Assembly (NCBI RefSeq): GCF_900100955.1
Contig: NZ_FNCC01000001.1
Location: 806,001 to 870,000 of the forward strand
Source of the DNA: Lentzea fradiae
GTDB taxonomy: Bacteria; Actinomycetota; Actinomycetes; Mycobacteriales; Pseudonocardiaceae
Direction of reading: 5' to 3'
DNA length: 64,000 bases
Shown here: in pieces, positions 27,436 to 36,123 of the stretch
How positions within the stretch are numbered: position 1 is the stretch's first letter
Layout of the letters: each line of letters starts with the position of its first letter
The notes under the pieces: model-generated
What the model was told of the DNA's origin: nothing
The model's database searches: none
What the model saw: only the letters and a program-made list of their open reading frames with translations
Position numbers and translations under genes: made by a program

Positions 27436-28337
27436 TCGCTGCCGTGTCCGCGCACCAGAGCGGCCACATCCCTGTCGTAACGGCCGATCACCTGCTTCAC
27501 GCGCTGTTCGGCCAGCAGTGCGAGGGCGTCGTAGAGCTCGGTGAACAGCTCCCTGGCCCGTGCTCTCGGCCACGGCTGCGGCAGCAGGACGGACGGCAGG
27601 CCGGGGTCGAGGCCGGGGAACCGGTTCCAGGCGTCCATGAGCGCGGTGCGCACCACGAGAGCCTCGGCCGTGCCGATCGACCCCTCCGCCAGCCGCGTCC
27701 GCACGGGCGAGTACTCGTCGATCAGCGCGTCGTACCGTGCGCGCAGGGCGTCGAGGTCCCAGGCGGTGAGGGGGTCGCCGCCGAGAGGGCTGCCCTCCGC
27801 CACCTCCGCGCGCAGGACCGTGGCGGAGTCGATGCCCAGCTCGGACAGCACCCCGGTGATCTCGGCGACCCGCTCGTGCGGGCAGACCCACACGCCGTCG
27901 AACAGGGACGCGAACCCGAGCCAGCTCAGCCGGGTGCGCAGGGCGTGGCGCAGGTCCCGCTGCTCCTCCGGCACCGAGAACACCGCGACCGTCCAGCTGC
28001 CCGACCACGGCTGTTCCGTCGCGCCGAACGCCACGATGTGGCGCAGCCCGTCCTCCAGGACCCGCGCCGCACGCCCGCTCAGCGCGTAGTAGGTGTTCCG
28101 GCCCACCCGCGACAGCGTCAGCAGTCCCCGGCGGGAGAGCCTGCTCAGCGTCGCCCGCGCGCTGATCTCGGTGATGCCGAACTCGCCCAGCAACGCCACG
28201 AGCGCGGCGGAGGGCAGGGGCGCGGGCTGGCCGTACCAGTAGTCGCCGAGCAGGGTGAGGAGCAGGTGCTGAGGGCTGCCGCCGGACTGCGACCTCGGCA
28301 GCGCGGGAACCTCGGGAGCGGCGGCCACGAAAATCAT
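27423..28337 (-). CDS. PaaX-family transcriptional repressor (copy 1)
   Basis: The protein has about 304 residues from ATG 28337; a GTG three codons in is an alternative. The N-terminal winged helix (~25-90: SPQHLLLTLLGDYWYG, ALLGEFGITEISARATLSRLSRRGLL), central PaaX domain (WTVAVFSVPEEQRDLRHALRTRLSWLGF) and C-terminal domain fit PaaX, the phenylacetyl-CoA-responsive repressor. It is about 45% alike by eye to the second PaaX protein next door. The likely ligand is an acyl-CoA made by the adjacent CoA-transferase/dehydratase genes. A 12-bp palindrome lies 14 bases upstream of the start. Confidence 0.88.
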   Translation of the reverse strand: MIFVAAAPEVPALPRSQSGGSPQHLLLTLLGDYWYGQPAPLPSAALVALLGEFGITEISARATLSRLSRRGLLTLSRVGRNTYYALSGRAARVLEDGLRHIVAFGATEQPWSGSWTVAVFSVPEEQRDLRHALRTRLSWLGFASLFDGVWVCPHERVAEITGVLSELGIDSATVLRAEVAEGSPLGGDPLTAWDLDALRARYDALIDEYSPVRTRLAEGSIGTAEALVVRTALMDAWNRFPGLDPGLPSVLLPQPWPRARARELFTELYDALALLAEQRVKQVIGRYDRDVAALVRGHGSDYAG

Positions 28338-28350
28338 CCTACATTTTTCC

Positions 28351-28362
28351 TGTCGATCGACA
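28351..28362. promoter_or_regulatory. Perfect 12-bp palindrome upstream of PaaX copy 1
   Basis: TGTCGATCGACA is a perfect dyad 14-25 bases before ATG 28337. Position and symmetry suggest an autoregulatory operator. A related but imperfect GGGACATCGACC occurs near 29493-29504 in front of PaaX copy 2. Confidence 0.4.
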
Positions 28363-28553
28363 TAGAAACCGGCCCGTGGTTTCACGCTTTCGTTGCTGTG
28401 TGGTGGATGTCAGCGACGGCTCCGCAGACAATCCGAACGGGACCAATCGAGATAGTTGACACTTTGGCTCGCGAATGGTGCGCTGGGTGTCTAGCAAGTT
28501 GCGACCACGTTCAGGGGGCGGCGCGCATGCGGCGGATCTCTCGGCGCCGGACG

Positions 28554-29474
28554 TCAGGGCATCCGGCCGGTCGTGTGGTGGCGCACCAAGTCGGCGTCGT
28601 CGGGGTCCGACTCGAGCACGATCTGCCGGACGCGGTGCTCCGCCAGCGGTCCGAGCCCGTCGTAGACCTCGGCGAACAGGGCGCGCGCGGTGTCGCGGGG
28701 CCAGTCGTGCGGCAGCAGCGCGGGCGGGAGACCAGGGTCCTTCCAGCGGAACGTGCGCCACTCGTCCATCACCCGCGTGCGGGCCACGAGGGCCTCGGCG
28801 GACGTGACCGCACCCGCACGGACCCGTTCCGCGAGCGGGGACGTGGCGGCGATGAACTCCTCGTAGAGACCGCGCACCTCGTCCAGGTCCCACGCCTCGG
28901 TCAGCGGACGTCCCCCGGCCGAACCGTCGGTGCGCAGCACCACCGCGCTGGTCACGCCGAGGACGTCCAGCTCGTGGACGGCGTCGCCCGCGGAGGCGGT
29001 GGGCGAGATCCAGAATCCGTCGAAGAGGGGCGCGAACCCCAGCCAGCGCAGCCGCGTGCGCAGCTGGTGGCGGACCTCGCGCTGCTCCTCGGGAACGGAG
29101 AACGCCACGGTCGTCCACGTGCCGTCCCACAGCTCGGTCGTCACGCCGAACGACAGGACCTTGCGGACCGAGTCGGCGAGCGTCGCCGCGGCGGCACCCT
29201 CGACGCCGTAGAAGGTGCGGCGGCCGTTGCGGTGCACATTCATCATGCCGCGGCGGGACAACCGGCTCAGCGCGGCCCGTCCGCTGGTCCCGGTGATGCC
29301 GAACTCGGCCAGCAGGCGGACCAGCGCGGCCGACGACGCCCAGCCCGCGCTGGAGAGCCAGTAGTCCGCGTAGAGGGTCATGAGCAGGTGCTGCGGCGCG
29401 CCACCGTGCTGCTGCCGGGGCAGCAGGTCGGAGCGCGGGCCGCGCGGGGCGGCGGATCGCGGCGAGGCCGTCAC
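28554..29474 (-). CDS. PaaX-family transcriptional repressor (copy 2)
   Basis: The protein has about 306 residues. GTG 29474 is given; TTG 29483 is also possible and neither has a ribosome site. TATACA lies just upstream, so a leaderless transcript is plausible. The winged helix (APQHLLMTLYADYWLS, LLAEFGITGTSGRAALSRLSRRGMM) and PaaX core (FSVPEEQREVRHQLRTRLRWLGFAPLFDGFW) are intact. It is divergent from the CoA-transferase gene across ~70 bp, a typical arrangement for a repressor and its target. Together with copy 1 it is a tandem pair from duplication. Confidence 0.88.
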   Translation of the reverse strand: MTASPRSAAPRGPRSDLLPRQQHGGAPQHLLMTLYADYWLSSAGWASSAALVRLLAEFGITGTSGRAALSRLSRRGMMNVHRNGRRTFYGVEGAAAATLADSVRKVLSFGVTTELWDGTWTTVAFSVPEEQREVRHQLRTRLRWLGFAPLFDGFWISPTASAGDAVHELDVLGVTSAVVLRTDGSAGGRPLTEAWDLDEVRGLYEEFIAATSPLAERVRAGAVTSAEALVARTRVMDEWRTFRWKDPGLPPALLPHDWPRDTARALFAEVYDGLGPLAEHRVRQIVLESDPDDADLVRHHTTGRMP

Positions 29475-29544
29475 GATCGTCAAGTGTATAGGTGGGACAT
29501 CGACCGTCACCGAATGTGCCGGTCGTGACCGAGGAGGTGTGCTG

Positions 29545-30777
29545 GTGGCAGAGCAACCGCTCGCCGGGCGGACGGTCGTCGACCTCACGACGGCGCTGGC
29601 CGGACCGTACGCCACCCTGGTGCTCGGGGGCTTGGGCGCACGGGTGATCAAGGTGGAGAACCCGCGCACCGGCGGCGACTCGTCGCGAGGCAACTCCCCG
29701 TACCTCGGCAAGGACGGCCTCGGGCTGAGGCGGGTCCACCCCGACGACATGTCGGTGTCGATGCTGTTGCGGGGCCGCAACAAGGAGAGCGTCACGCTCG
29801 ACCTCAAGCACCCGGAGGGGCGCGGCGTCCTGGCCGACCTGGTGCGGCACGCCGACGTGCTGGTCGAGAACTACAGCGCGGGCGTGACGGACCGGCTCGG
29901 CATCGGTCCCGCGGCGATGCTGGCGGTGAACCCCCGGCTGGTCTACACGTCGATCAGTGGGTTCGGGGCGCAGGGCGGCCCCGCCAAGGCGATGGACACG
30001 ATCGTCCAGGCGCTGTCCGGGATCATGGCCACCGCCGGGGAGGAGGGCGACGACCCGGTCCGCAACGGCCTGCCGGTCGGCGACCTGGTCGCGCCGCTGT
30101 TCGCGGTGATCGGCACGCTGGCCGCCCTCGTGCAGGCCGACCGCACGGGTGCGGGACAACACGTGGACGTCTCGATGCTGGGCGCGCTGACGTCTTTGGT
30201 CGCGTGTGAGCCGTTCGACGCCTACGCGGCGGTGGGCCTGGCGCAGCGCACCGGGTCGTTCGTGCCGAGGCTCGCGCCGTTCGGGCTGTTCGAGGCGGCG
30301 GACGGCTGGCTCGCCCTGTGCGGGCCGACCGACCGGTTCGCCGAGGGCGTGTTCCGGGCGATGGGGGAGCCCGCGCTGGCGACGGACCCCCGTTTCGCCA
30401 CCAGGGACGCGCGGGTCGCGAACGCGGCCGTGCTGCACAAGCTCATCGGCGAGTGGGCGGCCGGTCGGCGGCGGGCCGAGGCGGTGGCGCTGCTCGTCGG
30501 CAACGGCGTGCCCGCGGCCGAGGTGCGCGAACCCGCCGAGGCCGTGCGGGACCCGCTGGTCCGCGCCCGCCACGAGGTGGTCGCGCTGACGCACCCCGCC
30601 CACGGCGCCACCGCGGACATCTCCGGCACCGGCGTGCCGATCGTCTTCTCCGGCGCCGAGGTCGGGTTCGACCGGCCCGCGCCGGCACTCGGCGAGCACA
30701 ACGACGCGGTGTACGGGGACCTCCTCGGGTACAGCGGCGACCGGCTCGCCTCGCTGCGCGCGGACGGGGTCGTCTGA
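29545..30777 (+). CDS. Class III CoA-transferase (CaiB/BaiF family)
   Basis: The 410-residue protein starts at GTG 29545, 7 bases after GAGGAGG; GTG 29539 has unsuitable spacing. The family fold is evident: LAGRTVVDLTTALAGPYATLVLGGLGARVIKVE, RGRNKESVTLDLKHPEGRGVL, VYTSISGFGAQGGPAKAMDTIVQALSG and QHVDVSMLGALTSLV. The catalytic Asp should lie in KAMDTIVQ. It moves CoA between carboxylic acids, for example from a donor acyl-CoA to a 2-hydroxy acid. It precedes the dehydratase-like subunits by 2 bases, as expected for fermentative 2-hydroxyacyl-CoA pathways. Confidence 0.92.
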   Translation: MAEQPLAGRTVVDLTTALAGPYATLVLGGLGARVIKVENPRTGGDSSRGNSPYLGKDGLGLRRVHPDDMSVSMLLRGRNKESVTLDLKHPEGRGVLADLVRHADVLVENYSAGVTDRLGIGPAAMLAVNPRLVYTSISGFGAQGGPAKAMDTIVQALSGIMATAGEEGDDPVRNGLPVGDLVAPLFAVIGTLAALVQADRTGAGQHVDVSMLGALTSLVACEPFDAYAAVGLAQRTGSFVPRLAPFGLFEAADGWLALCGPTDRFAEGVFRAMGEPALATDPRFATRDARVANAAVLHKLIGEWAAGRRRAEAVALLVGNGVPAAEVREPAEAVRDPLVRARHEVVALTHPAHGATADISGTGVPIVFSGAEVGFDRPAPALGEHNDAVYGDLLGYSGDRLASLRADGVV

Positions 30778-30779
30778 CC

Positions 30780-31844
30780 ATGAGATCTCCATTGCGCCGC
30801 CTCGTCGACCACTACGAACGGCGATATCCGGTCGACGTGGACGGCCCGGTGATCGGCTGCGTCGGCCAGGACGTCCCGGTCGAGCTCGTGACCGCCGCGG
30901 GCGCGCTCCCGGTGCGGCTGGCGGGCAGGCCCGGCCTGGACGTCGCGGAGGGGGAGAAGTACCTGGGCCGCGGCGTGGACCCCGCGACTCTCTCGGTGCT
31001 GACCCGGTTGCTGAACGGGGAGTACGGCCGGCTCGACCGGCTGCTGGTGTCGCGGGACTGCGAGGGCTCGCTGCGCCTGTTCTACGCGGTGCGGGAGCTG
31101 CGCAGGCTCGAACCGGGCCTGGGACTGCCCGAGACGCACCTCGTCGACGTGCTGCACCTGCCGCACTGGACGACCGCGCGGTACAACCAGGTCCGCTTCG
31201 CCGAACTGGTCGCGGTGCTGGAGCGGTGGACGGGAACCCGCCTCACGGCGCCGAAGATCGCCTCGGCGATCATGCTGCACGACGCGCGCCGCGACCTGTG
31301 GCGCGCGGTCTCCGCCCTGCGGCGCGACCTCCGGCTGACCGGTGCGCAGGCGCTGGCCGCGTTCGGCGCCGTCCTCCCCGTGGCGGAGCACAACCGCTTG
31401 CTGCGCGAGCTGCTCAAGTCCGATTTGGACGTCCATCGAGGACGGAGAGTCTTCTTCACGGGTAGCTCGCACGACAATCCGAACGTGTACTGGTTGCTGG
31501 AGGAGATGGGCAGCGTCGTGGTCGGTGAGGACCACGACTGGGGAGACCTCCTCGCCACCCGGCTCGTCGGCGAACCCACGCTCGCCGCGCTGGTCGAGCG
31601 CTACCAGTACAACGGCCCCACCGCCGCCCGCGCGTCCATCGCGGCACGCGCCGCCCACACGGCACAGGCAGCGGCCGAAAGCGGTGCCGAGCTGGTCGTG
31701 TCCTACGTCCGGCGCAACGACGACGCCCCGCCGTGGGACTTCCCGGCGCAACGAGAAGCCCTGCGCCCGCACGGGATTCCGGCCGTGCTGTTCGACCGCC
31801 AGGAATACGGCCTGATCGACCTGTCGGAGGTGTTCGTTGGCTGA
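30780..31844 (+). CDS. 2-hydroxyacyl-CoA dehydratase-family subunit (HgdB/BcrC-like) with reduced cysteine set
   Basis: The 354-residue protein starts at ATG 30780. The layout matches one subunit of 2-hydroxyacyl-CoA dehydratase or benzoyl-CoA reductase component D. Cys27 (VIGCVGQDVPVEL) and Cys94 (SRDCEGSLRLF) occupy two expected [4Fe-4S] ligand positions. The third expected site near residue 320 reads YVRRNDD without Cys, and I see only two cysteines. No activator ATPase gene is present in the window. The oxygen-sensitive radical reaction of the classical enzymes is therefore uncertain. Confidence 0.8.
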   Translation: MRSPLRRLVDHYERRYPVDVDGPVIGCVGQDVPVELVTAAGALPVRLAGRPGLDVAEGEKYLGRGVDPATLSVLTRLLNGEYGRLDRLLVSRDCEGSLRLFYAVRELRRLEPGLGLPETHLVDVLHLPHWTTARYNQVRFAELVAVLERWTGTRLTAPKIASAIMLHDARRDLWRAVSALRRDLRLTGAQALAAFGAVLPVAEHNRLLRELLKSDLDVHRGRRVFFTGSSHDNPNVYWLLEEMGSVVVGEDHDWGDLLATRLVGEPTLAALVERYQYNGPTAARASIAARAAHTAQAAAESGAELVVSYVRRNDDAPPWDFPAQREALRPHGIPAVLFDRQEYGLIDLSEVFVG

Positions 31845-33093
31845 GAAACTGCTCGCCTCGGCCACCGAGGCGACCCGCTACCAGCGCGAGTGGTTCCGCG
31901 ACCTGCGGAAGTCCGCCGCCGCGGGAGGCCCGCTGGCCCTGGTGAACGCCGACGCCCCGCAGGAGATCTTCCGCGCGATGGGCATCCCGTACGTGGTCAA
32001 CCAGTGGTGGGCGTCCGTGGTGGCCGCCAAGCAGCGCGCACCGCACCACCTGGACCTGTTGCGAGAGCAGGGTTATCCCGACCACACCGAGCAGTACAGC
32101 TCGATCTCGCTCGCGTCGCTGTTCGACCCCGATCCGCATCTGGCGCCGTGGGGCGGCCTGCCGCGGCCCACGATCGTGCTCGCCGAGACCGTGGGGGACG
32201 GCGGGCGCAAGATCTTCGACGTCTGGGGCAGCCAGCCCGGCATCACCTACTACGCCCTGGAGAGCGCCGCCGAGAACACGGTCCCGGTCAACTGGTGGGA
32301 CCTGATGCCCCACGACTGGGAGAAGGCGGTCGGCAAGGCGAGGCTCGACCTCATGGAGGCCGAGCTGTGCAACCTGGTCCGGTTCCTGGAGACGACGACC
32401 GGCCAGGTGTTCAGCGAACGCGCGTTGCGCCGGGTCCTCGACCTGGTCAACGAGCAGGCGGAGTGGAACAGGCGCACCCGCGACCTCATCGCCCGCACCA
32501 CCCCGAGCCCGCTGGCCGTCACCGACAGCATCCCGAGCGTCATGATCCCCCAGTGGCACCGGGGCACCGAATGGGCGCGTGACGCCGCGCAACGCTTCTA
32601 CGAGGAGGTCGAGGCACGCGTCCGTTCGGGTGCGGCGGTGTGCGAGGGCGAGCGTGCCCGGCTCATGTGGATCGGCCGCGGCCTCTGGTACGACATGGAC
32701 TTCTACCGCAGGTTCGAGGAGCGCCACGGAGCCGTCTTCGTGTGGTCGATGTACCTCGCCATCGCGGCCGACGGCTACCCGCGCTACGGCGACAATCCAC
32801 TGAGGACGATCGCAGCCCGTTTCGCGGCCTTCAACGACCAGCTCTACACCCCGCCGTGGTCGAGCGAGTGGTACGTCAAGGAAGCAAGGCTGCACGGCGT
32901 GGACGGCGTGGTGCACCTGGTGTCCGACGACGCGAGGGGCAGCTACTTCACCAACCGCGCACTACGTGCCGCGGGCATCCCGGTCTACGAACTGCACGCT
33001 GACAACGTCGACACCCGGTCGTTGCGCGACTCGACCGAACGAGACGTGGAGGAGTGGCTGGAACGCGAGGTCCTCGCCCGCCGGGCTGGGTGA
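31837..33093 (+). CDS. Second 2-hydroxyacyl-CoA dehydratase-family subunit, non-canonical cysteines
   Basis: The 418-residue protein starts at TTG 31837, 6 bases after GGAGG and overlapping the previous gene by 8 bp. Family features are LVNADAPQEIFRAMGIPYVVN, RFLETTTGQVFSERALRRVLDLVNEQ and the C-terminal ARLHGVDGVVHLVSDDARG. Only two cysteines are apparent (AELCNLV, AAVCEGE), not at the N-terminal or C-terminal cluster positions. It probably pairs with the preceding subunit. A cluster-free partner could be structural, as one subunit in some relatives is less active. Confidence 0.8.
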   Translation: MAEKLLASATEATRYQREWFRDLRKSAAAGGPLALVNADAPQEIFRAMGIPYVVNQWWASVVAAKQRAPHHLDLLREQGYPDHTEQYSSISLASLFDPDPHLAPWGGLPRPTIVLAETVGDGGRKIFDVWGSQPGITYYALESAAENTVPVNWWDLMPHDWEKAVGKARLDLMEAELCNLVRFLETTTGQVFSERALRRVLDLVNEQAEWNRRTRDLIARTTPSPLAVTDSIPSVMIPQWHRGTEWARDAAQRFYEEVEARVRSGAAVCEGERARLMWIGRGLWYDMDFYRRFEERHGAVFVWSMYLAIAADGYPRYGDNPLRTIAARFAAFNDQLYTPPWSSEWYVKEARLHGVDGVVHLVSDDARGSYFTNRALRAAGIPVYELHADNVDTRSLRDSTERDVEEWLEREVLARRAG

Positions 33094-33099
33094 CCGGGT

Positions 33100-33591
33100 T
33101 CAGGGTGGCGGCCCGCTGTCGGTCTGCTCGAGGTCGGAGATCCACAGGGCGAGCGCCGCCCGTGCGTCCCGCAGCGTGCGCGCCGGCTCGCCGAGCCCGC
33201 GCAACGCCAGCCGCCGCTGTTCGAGCCGAGGGGTCCGGAACCTCGGGAAGGCGAGCCGGATGCACGTGTCGACCATCTCGGAGTGGTAGTGCAGCAGCTG
33301 GGCCACCCGGCACTCCAGCGACCCGCGGTCGGCGTCGCCGATGATGTCCAGCGCCCACCCGTGCAGCCTGCTGTAGTCGGACGCGACCTTGCTGCCCCGG
33401 CGAGCCACCTGCGTCGGTACCTCGCCGGGCCGCGCGCAGTCGTCGATGACCTGCTCGGCGCTGGGCTGGAGCTCGACCGCGCGGTCGGCCACCTCCAGCA
33501 ACGACCGCAACGCGAACAGCCGAGCGGCGGTGGAGTCCCGCACAGCCGCCACTTCCGCGCCTCGCCGTGGGCGTCGTCCCGGAATCCGCAT
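33100..33591 (-). CDS. Unknown helical protein
   Basis: The 163-residue protein starts at ATG 33591; GTG 33600 is an alternative and neither has a strong ribosome site. It is predicted almost wholly helical, Arg/Ala/Leu-rich, with a basic N-terminus (MRIPGRRPRRG) and helices such as ARLFALRSLLEVADRAVEL and CRVAQLLHYHSEMVDTCIRL. No family recognised. It is convergent with the dehydratase operon, 6 bases from its stop. Confidence 0.65.
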   Translation of the reverse strand: MRIPGRRPRRGAEVAAVRDSTAARLFALRSLLEVADRAVELQPSAEQVIDDCARPGEVPTQVARRGSKVASDYSRLHGWALDIIGDADRGSLECRVAQLLHYHSEMVDTCIRLAFPRFRTPRLEQRRLALRGLGEPARTLRDARAALALWISDLEQTDSGPPP

Positions 33592-33713
33592 GTGCTTCAC
33601 CAACCTCGATGAGCCAGCCCGGAAACATCCAGTATGAACCGCCACCGGGCGCGCCGCGAGGTGCCGAAGAGTGGCCGGGCTTCCCGGTCGCGGGTCGCGC
33701 CGGCCGGTGCGGG

Positions 33714-34268
33714 TCAGCGGACGTCGGGGAACAGCGCTCGCCGGTCGAACGTGTCGACTTCGGTGCGATAGCCGCCGGTGCTCGTCTCCGGGTTGATCAG
33801 CAGCGTGAAGTCCGGCAGAGCAGTCGGAGCCGGCCGCCCGCCGACATCCTCCTGCCCGGGTTCGGCATCCCAGTCGATCAACGCGACGGTCACGCTCCAC
33901 CGCCCCGGTGCCAGCGCGACGTCCAGACCGTCGTCCGGCTCCGCTCCGACGTGCTCGATGCCGCTGATCTTCGCGCCGCCCGCGGTGACGAACAGGTACG
34001 GTTCCGAAGCCACGAAGAGGTACCGGCGTTCTCGTTCTGTCAGGCCGGCCGTGGCCGACGCCGAGCCCACGCGGGCGAGCACCCGGAACGCTCCGTCGCT
34101 GTAGATGTTCACCGGGACGAACGCGCCGGCGGTGATGTGCCGCTTGATGTCGTCGTCTTCCAGCAACGCCGACTCCCACGTGTCGTAGTCGACGACGTCG
34201 CCGAACGATGCCGGGGACCACAGGCAGAACATCCCGGCGTCAGTGGCGATCACGCCGGTGGCTTCCAT
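33714..34268 (-). CDS. Unknown beta-rich protein
   Basis: The 184-residue protein: ATG 34268 is 7 bases after AAGGGG; ATG 34274 is too close to that site. Sequence is acidic, with strands like GAFRVLARVG, RYLFVASEPYLFVTAG and RWSVTVALIDWDAEPG, resembling small immunity- or nucleotide-binding-like proteins of actinomycetes, but I cannot name a family. No signal peptide. It faces the small secreted protein gene across a ~200-bp promoter region that contains the 34381 palindrome. Confidence 0.7.
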   Translation of the reverse strand: MEATGVIATDAGMFCLWSPASFGDVVDYDTWESALLEDDDIKRHITAGAFVPVNIYSDGAFRVLARVGSASATAGLTERERRYLFVASEPYLFVTAGGAKISGIEHVGAEPDDGLDVALAPGRWSVTVALIDWDAEPGQEDVGGRPAPTALPDFTLLINPETSTGGYRTEVDTFDRRALFPDVR

Positions 34269-34380
34269 CGTCATGCCCCTTGCTTCGTGGTCCGGGATGA
34301 CGCGGACCGTATCACCGCCACCGGGTGTGGTTCCCCGGGTTCGGCACGATGTCCCAGGTAGACGGCTCGTGAGCGTCTCA

Positions 34381-34417
34381 TTTGACGCTAGTGTCAAATT
34401 TCTTATTGACACGTCAA
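34381..34417. promoter_or_regulatory. Palindromic operator-like sites TTTGAC...GTCAAA
   Basis: TTTGACGCTAGTGTCAAA (34381-34398) has perfect 6-base half-sites. A second dyad, TTGACACGTCAA (34406-34417), follows at once. It matches 15 of 18 bases with the site at 37802. TTGACA could also be a -35 hexamer for the gene at 34476, so operator and promoter may overlap. Confidence 0.5.
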
Positions 34418-34475
34418 CCAGTCTCCGGGAGTCTGGCGGAGGAAGTGATCTTCCGACGTTTTCGAAGGGACAACG

Positions 34476-34829
34476 ATGCGCTTCAACACCAAACGAGCCG
34501 CCCTCGGTCTCACCGCGGTCCTCGCCACCTCGATGGCCGCGGCCCTGTCGGCGTCGCCCGCAGTGGCCGGCGAGCCGTTCCAGAACCCGGACACTGGCTT
34601 GGTCTTCTACGCCTCCAACCCGCTCGAGGTGGTCGGCAGGCAGGCCGCGCCCGACGACGTGTGCCGCCCGATCCCGGCTCGTGCGACGTGGACGATCGAC
34701 TGGAACAACGTGTTCCCGAAGGGCGTCGACGGGTACACCTCCCCTGACTGCAGTGGCGAGCCGCGCTACCTGATCGACACCTTCCACAGCTGGCCGGAGG
34801 GCTACCTGCTGTCCTACAAGTCCCGCTGA
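34476..34829 (+). CDS. Small secreted protein with one likely disulfide
   Basis: The 117-residue protein starts at ATG 34476 with GAAGGGA upstream. Residues 1-31 form a Sec signal peptide (MRFNTKRAALGLTAVLATS, cleavage near SPAVAG). The mature ~86 residues contain two cysteines (DDVCRPIP, SPDCSGEP) and many aromatic residues and prolines, consistent with a compact beta fold. Function unknown; small secreted proteins of this kind in actinomycetes include protease inhibitors and surface-active factors. Single gene with a strong terminator after it. Confidence 0.82.
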   Translation: MRFNTKRAALGLTAVLATSMAAALSASPAVAGEPFQNPDTGLVFYASNPLEVVGRQAAPDDVCRPIPARATWTIDWNNVFPKGVDGYTSPDCSGEPRYLIDTFHSWPEGYLLSYKSR

Positions 34830-34879
34830 CGACGGGAGCCGGTGGTCGCTCGCGGGTGACCACCGGCACCGCCGTGACG

Positions 34880-34913
34880 AGGAGGGTGTGCGGATCAGTC
34901 CGCACACCCTCCT
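34880..34913. terminator. Bidirectional terminator hairpin
   Basis: AGGAGGGTGTGCGGA (34880-34894) pairs with TCCGCACACCCTCCT (34899-34913), loop TCAG, followed by a T-rich TCTGTCT. It serves the small secreted protein gene and, from the other side, the hydrolase ending at 34957. Confidence 0.88.
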
Positions 34914-34956
34914 TCTGTCTCCTCGGAAAGCTCTCGAACCGGTGGACGGGACCTCG

Positions 34957-36123
34957 TCAGACGCGGTCCGCGAGCCACTTGCGGATCTGCTCGGCCGCCA
35001 GCTCGATGCCCGTCGGAGCGCCGGGCTCGATCGCCTGGCCGAAGTGCTGCCCGGCCACCCGCACGTGCGTGCGGTCGGTTGCCGCCAACGCCGTGTGCAT
35101 CGCCCGTGCGTCGGCGGGGAAGCACGCCTGGTCGCCGGTGAGCTCGATGAGCAGCGTCGGCGTCACCACCCCGGCGGCGTTGCGCACGAAGTTCGCGCGC
35201 GAGTGGTTGGCCGACCAGGTCGACAGCCAGGACGCCGGCGTGACGACCCTGGCGAAGCCCGGCAGCCGGTAGTTCCCGCGATGCGGGCGGCGGCCGAACA
35301 GGGAGCCGTACAGCCGGTCGTTCGGGTCGATCGAGAGGTCGACCGAGCGGAGGTCGGCGTCCGTGCGGTAGACCGGGATGACCGGGACGGTGTCGGCGGC
35401 GCGCCGGCTCCCCTGGTCGTCCCCCGCCGCCTGTTGGGCGTCCACGTGGGCCAGTGCCACCGCGTCGATGCGCCGGACTCGCGCTTGTTGTCCTTCGCGA
35501 TAGCGCTCGACGAACTCCGGGGAGTAGCGCGCCTGTTCCGGTGGCTCCCGGAACCCGTTGGCGGGGTCGAACGGGTCCAGGGCGGGGTCGACCGACAGCG
35601 GGTCGCTCTCGTCGGTGACGGACGGGTCGATCAGACGCTCCAGCAGCACCCCCTGACCGGGATGAGGGGCCAGGAAGATGGTCAGGTCGGGGACCGGCAT
35701 GGTGGCGCCGGGCAGGTCGACGGGCACGCCGGAGGGCGACGCGGCGTGCCGCTCCGCCGGTGGGGTCAGCGCCTGTTCCTGGTAGAAGGCGTACAGCGTT
35801 GCGCCGCCTGAGTGCCCGAGGGTGATCGTGGTTCCGAAGTCCCGCTTGGCGACGAAGGTCTGCCCGGCCGCGACGTCGAGCAGGGTCTGCTCGTGCACCA
35901 GCGCGATGTCGTTGTTCACCGAGCGGGATCCCTGCGTCCACACGGAGATGCCCGCCGCCAGCAACGCGGGGATCAACGGGTGGTGGGTCACGTCCTGTCG
36001 TGGATGCATGATCGAGACGACGGCGCCGCGGCCGTTGCCGACGGTGTGCAGAACTCCTGCGATCCGCGCGCCGTCCGACGTCTTCAGCTCGTGCGTCGTG
36101 GTCCGCACGTCCGGGGTGCTCAT
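34957..36123 (-). CDS. Alpha/beta hydrolase
   Basis: The 388-residue protein starts at ATG 36123, overlapping the upstream 81-residue gene by ATGA. The nucleophile elbow is GHSGGA in TITLGHSGGATLYAFYQ (~residue 100), and a late histidine occurs in GQHFGQAIEP. The middle holds a long insertion (cap, ~150-270). No signal peptide. Last gene of a leftward set (maleate isomerase, VOC protein, small protein, hydrolase) that resembles ring-cleavage followed by hydrolysis. The substrate is inferred to be a ring-fission product. Confidence 0.83.
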   Translation of the reverse strand: MSTPDVRTTTHELKTSDGARIAGVLHTVGNGRGAVVSIMHPRQDVTHHPLIPALLAAGISVWTQGSRSVNNDIALVHEQTLLDVAAGQTFVAKRDFGTTITLGHSGGATLYAFYQEQALTPPAERHAASPSGVPVDLPGATMPVPDLTIFLAPHPGQGVLLERLIDPSVTDESDPLSVDPALDPFDPANGFREPPEQARYSPEFVERYREGQQARVRRIDAVALAHVDAQQAAGDDQGSRRAADTVPVIPVYRTDADLRSVDLSIDPNDRLYGSLFGRRPHRGNYRLPGFARVVTPASWLSTWSANHSRANFVRNAAGVVTPTLLIELTGDQACFPADARAMHTALAATDRTHVRVAGQHFGQAIEPGAPTGIELAAEQIRKWLADRV

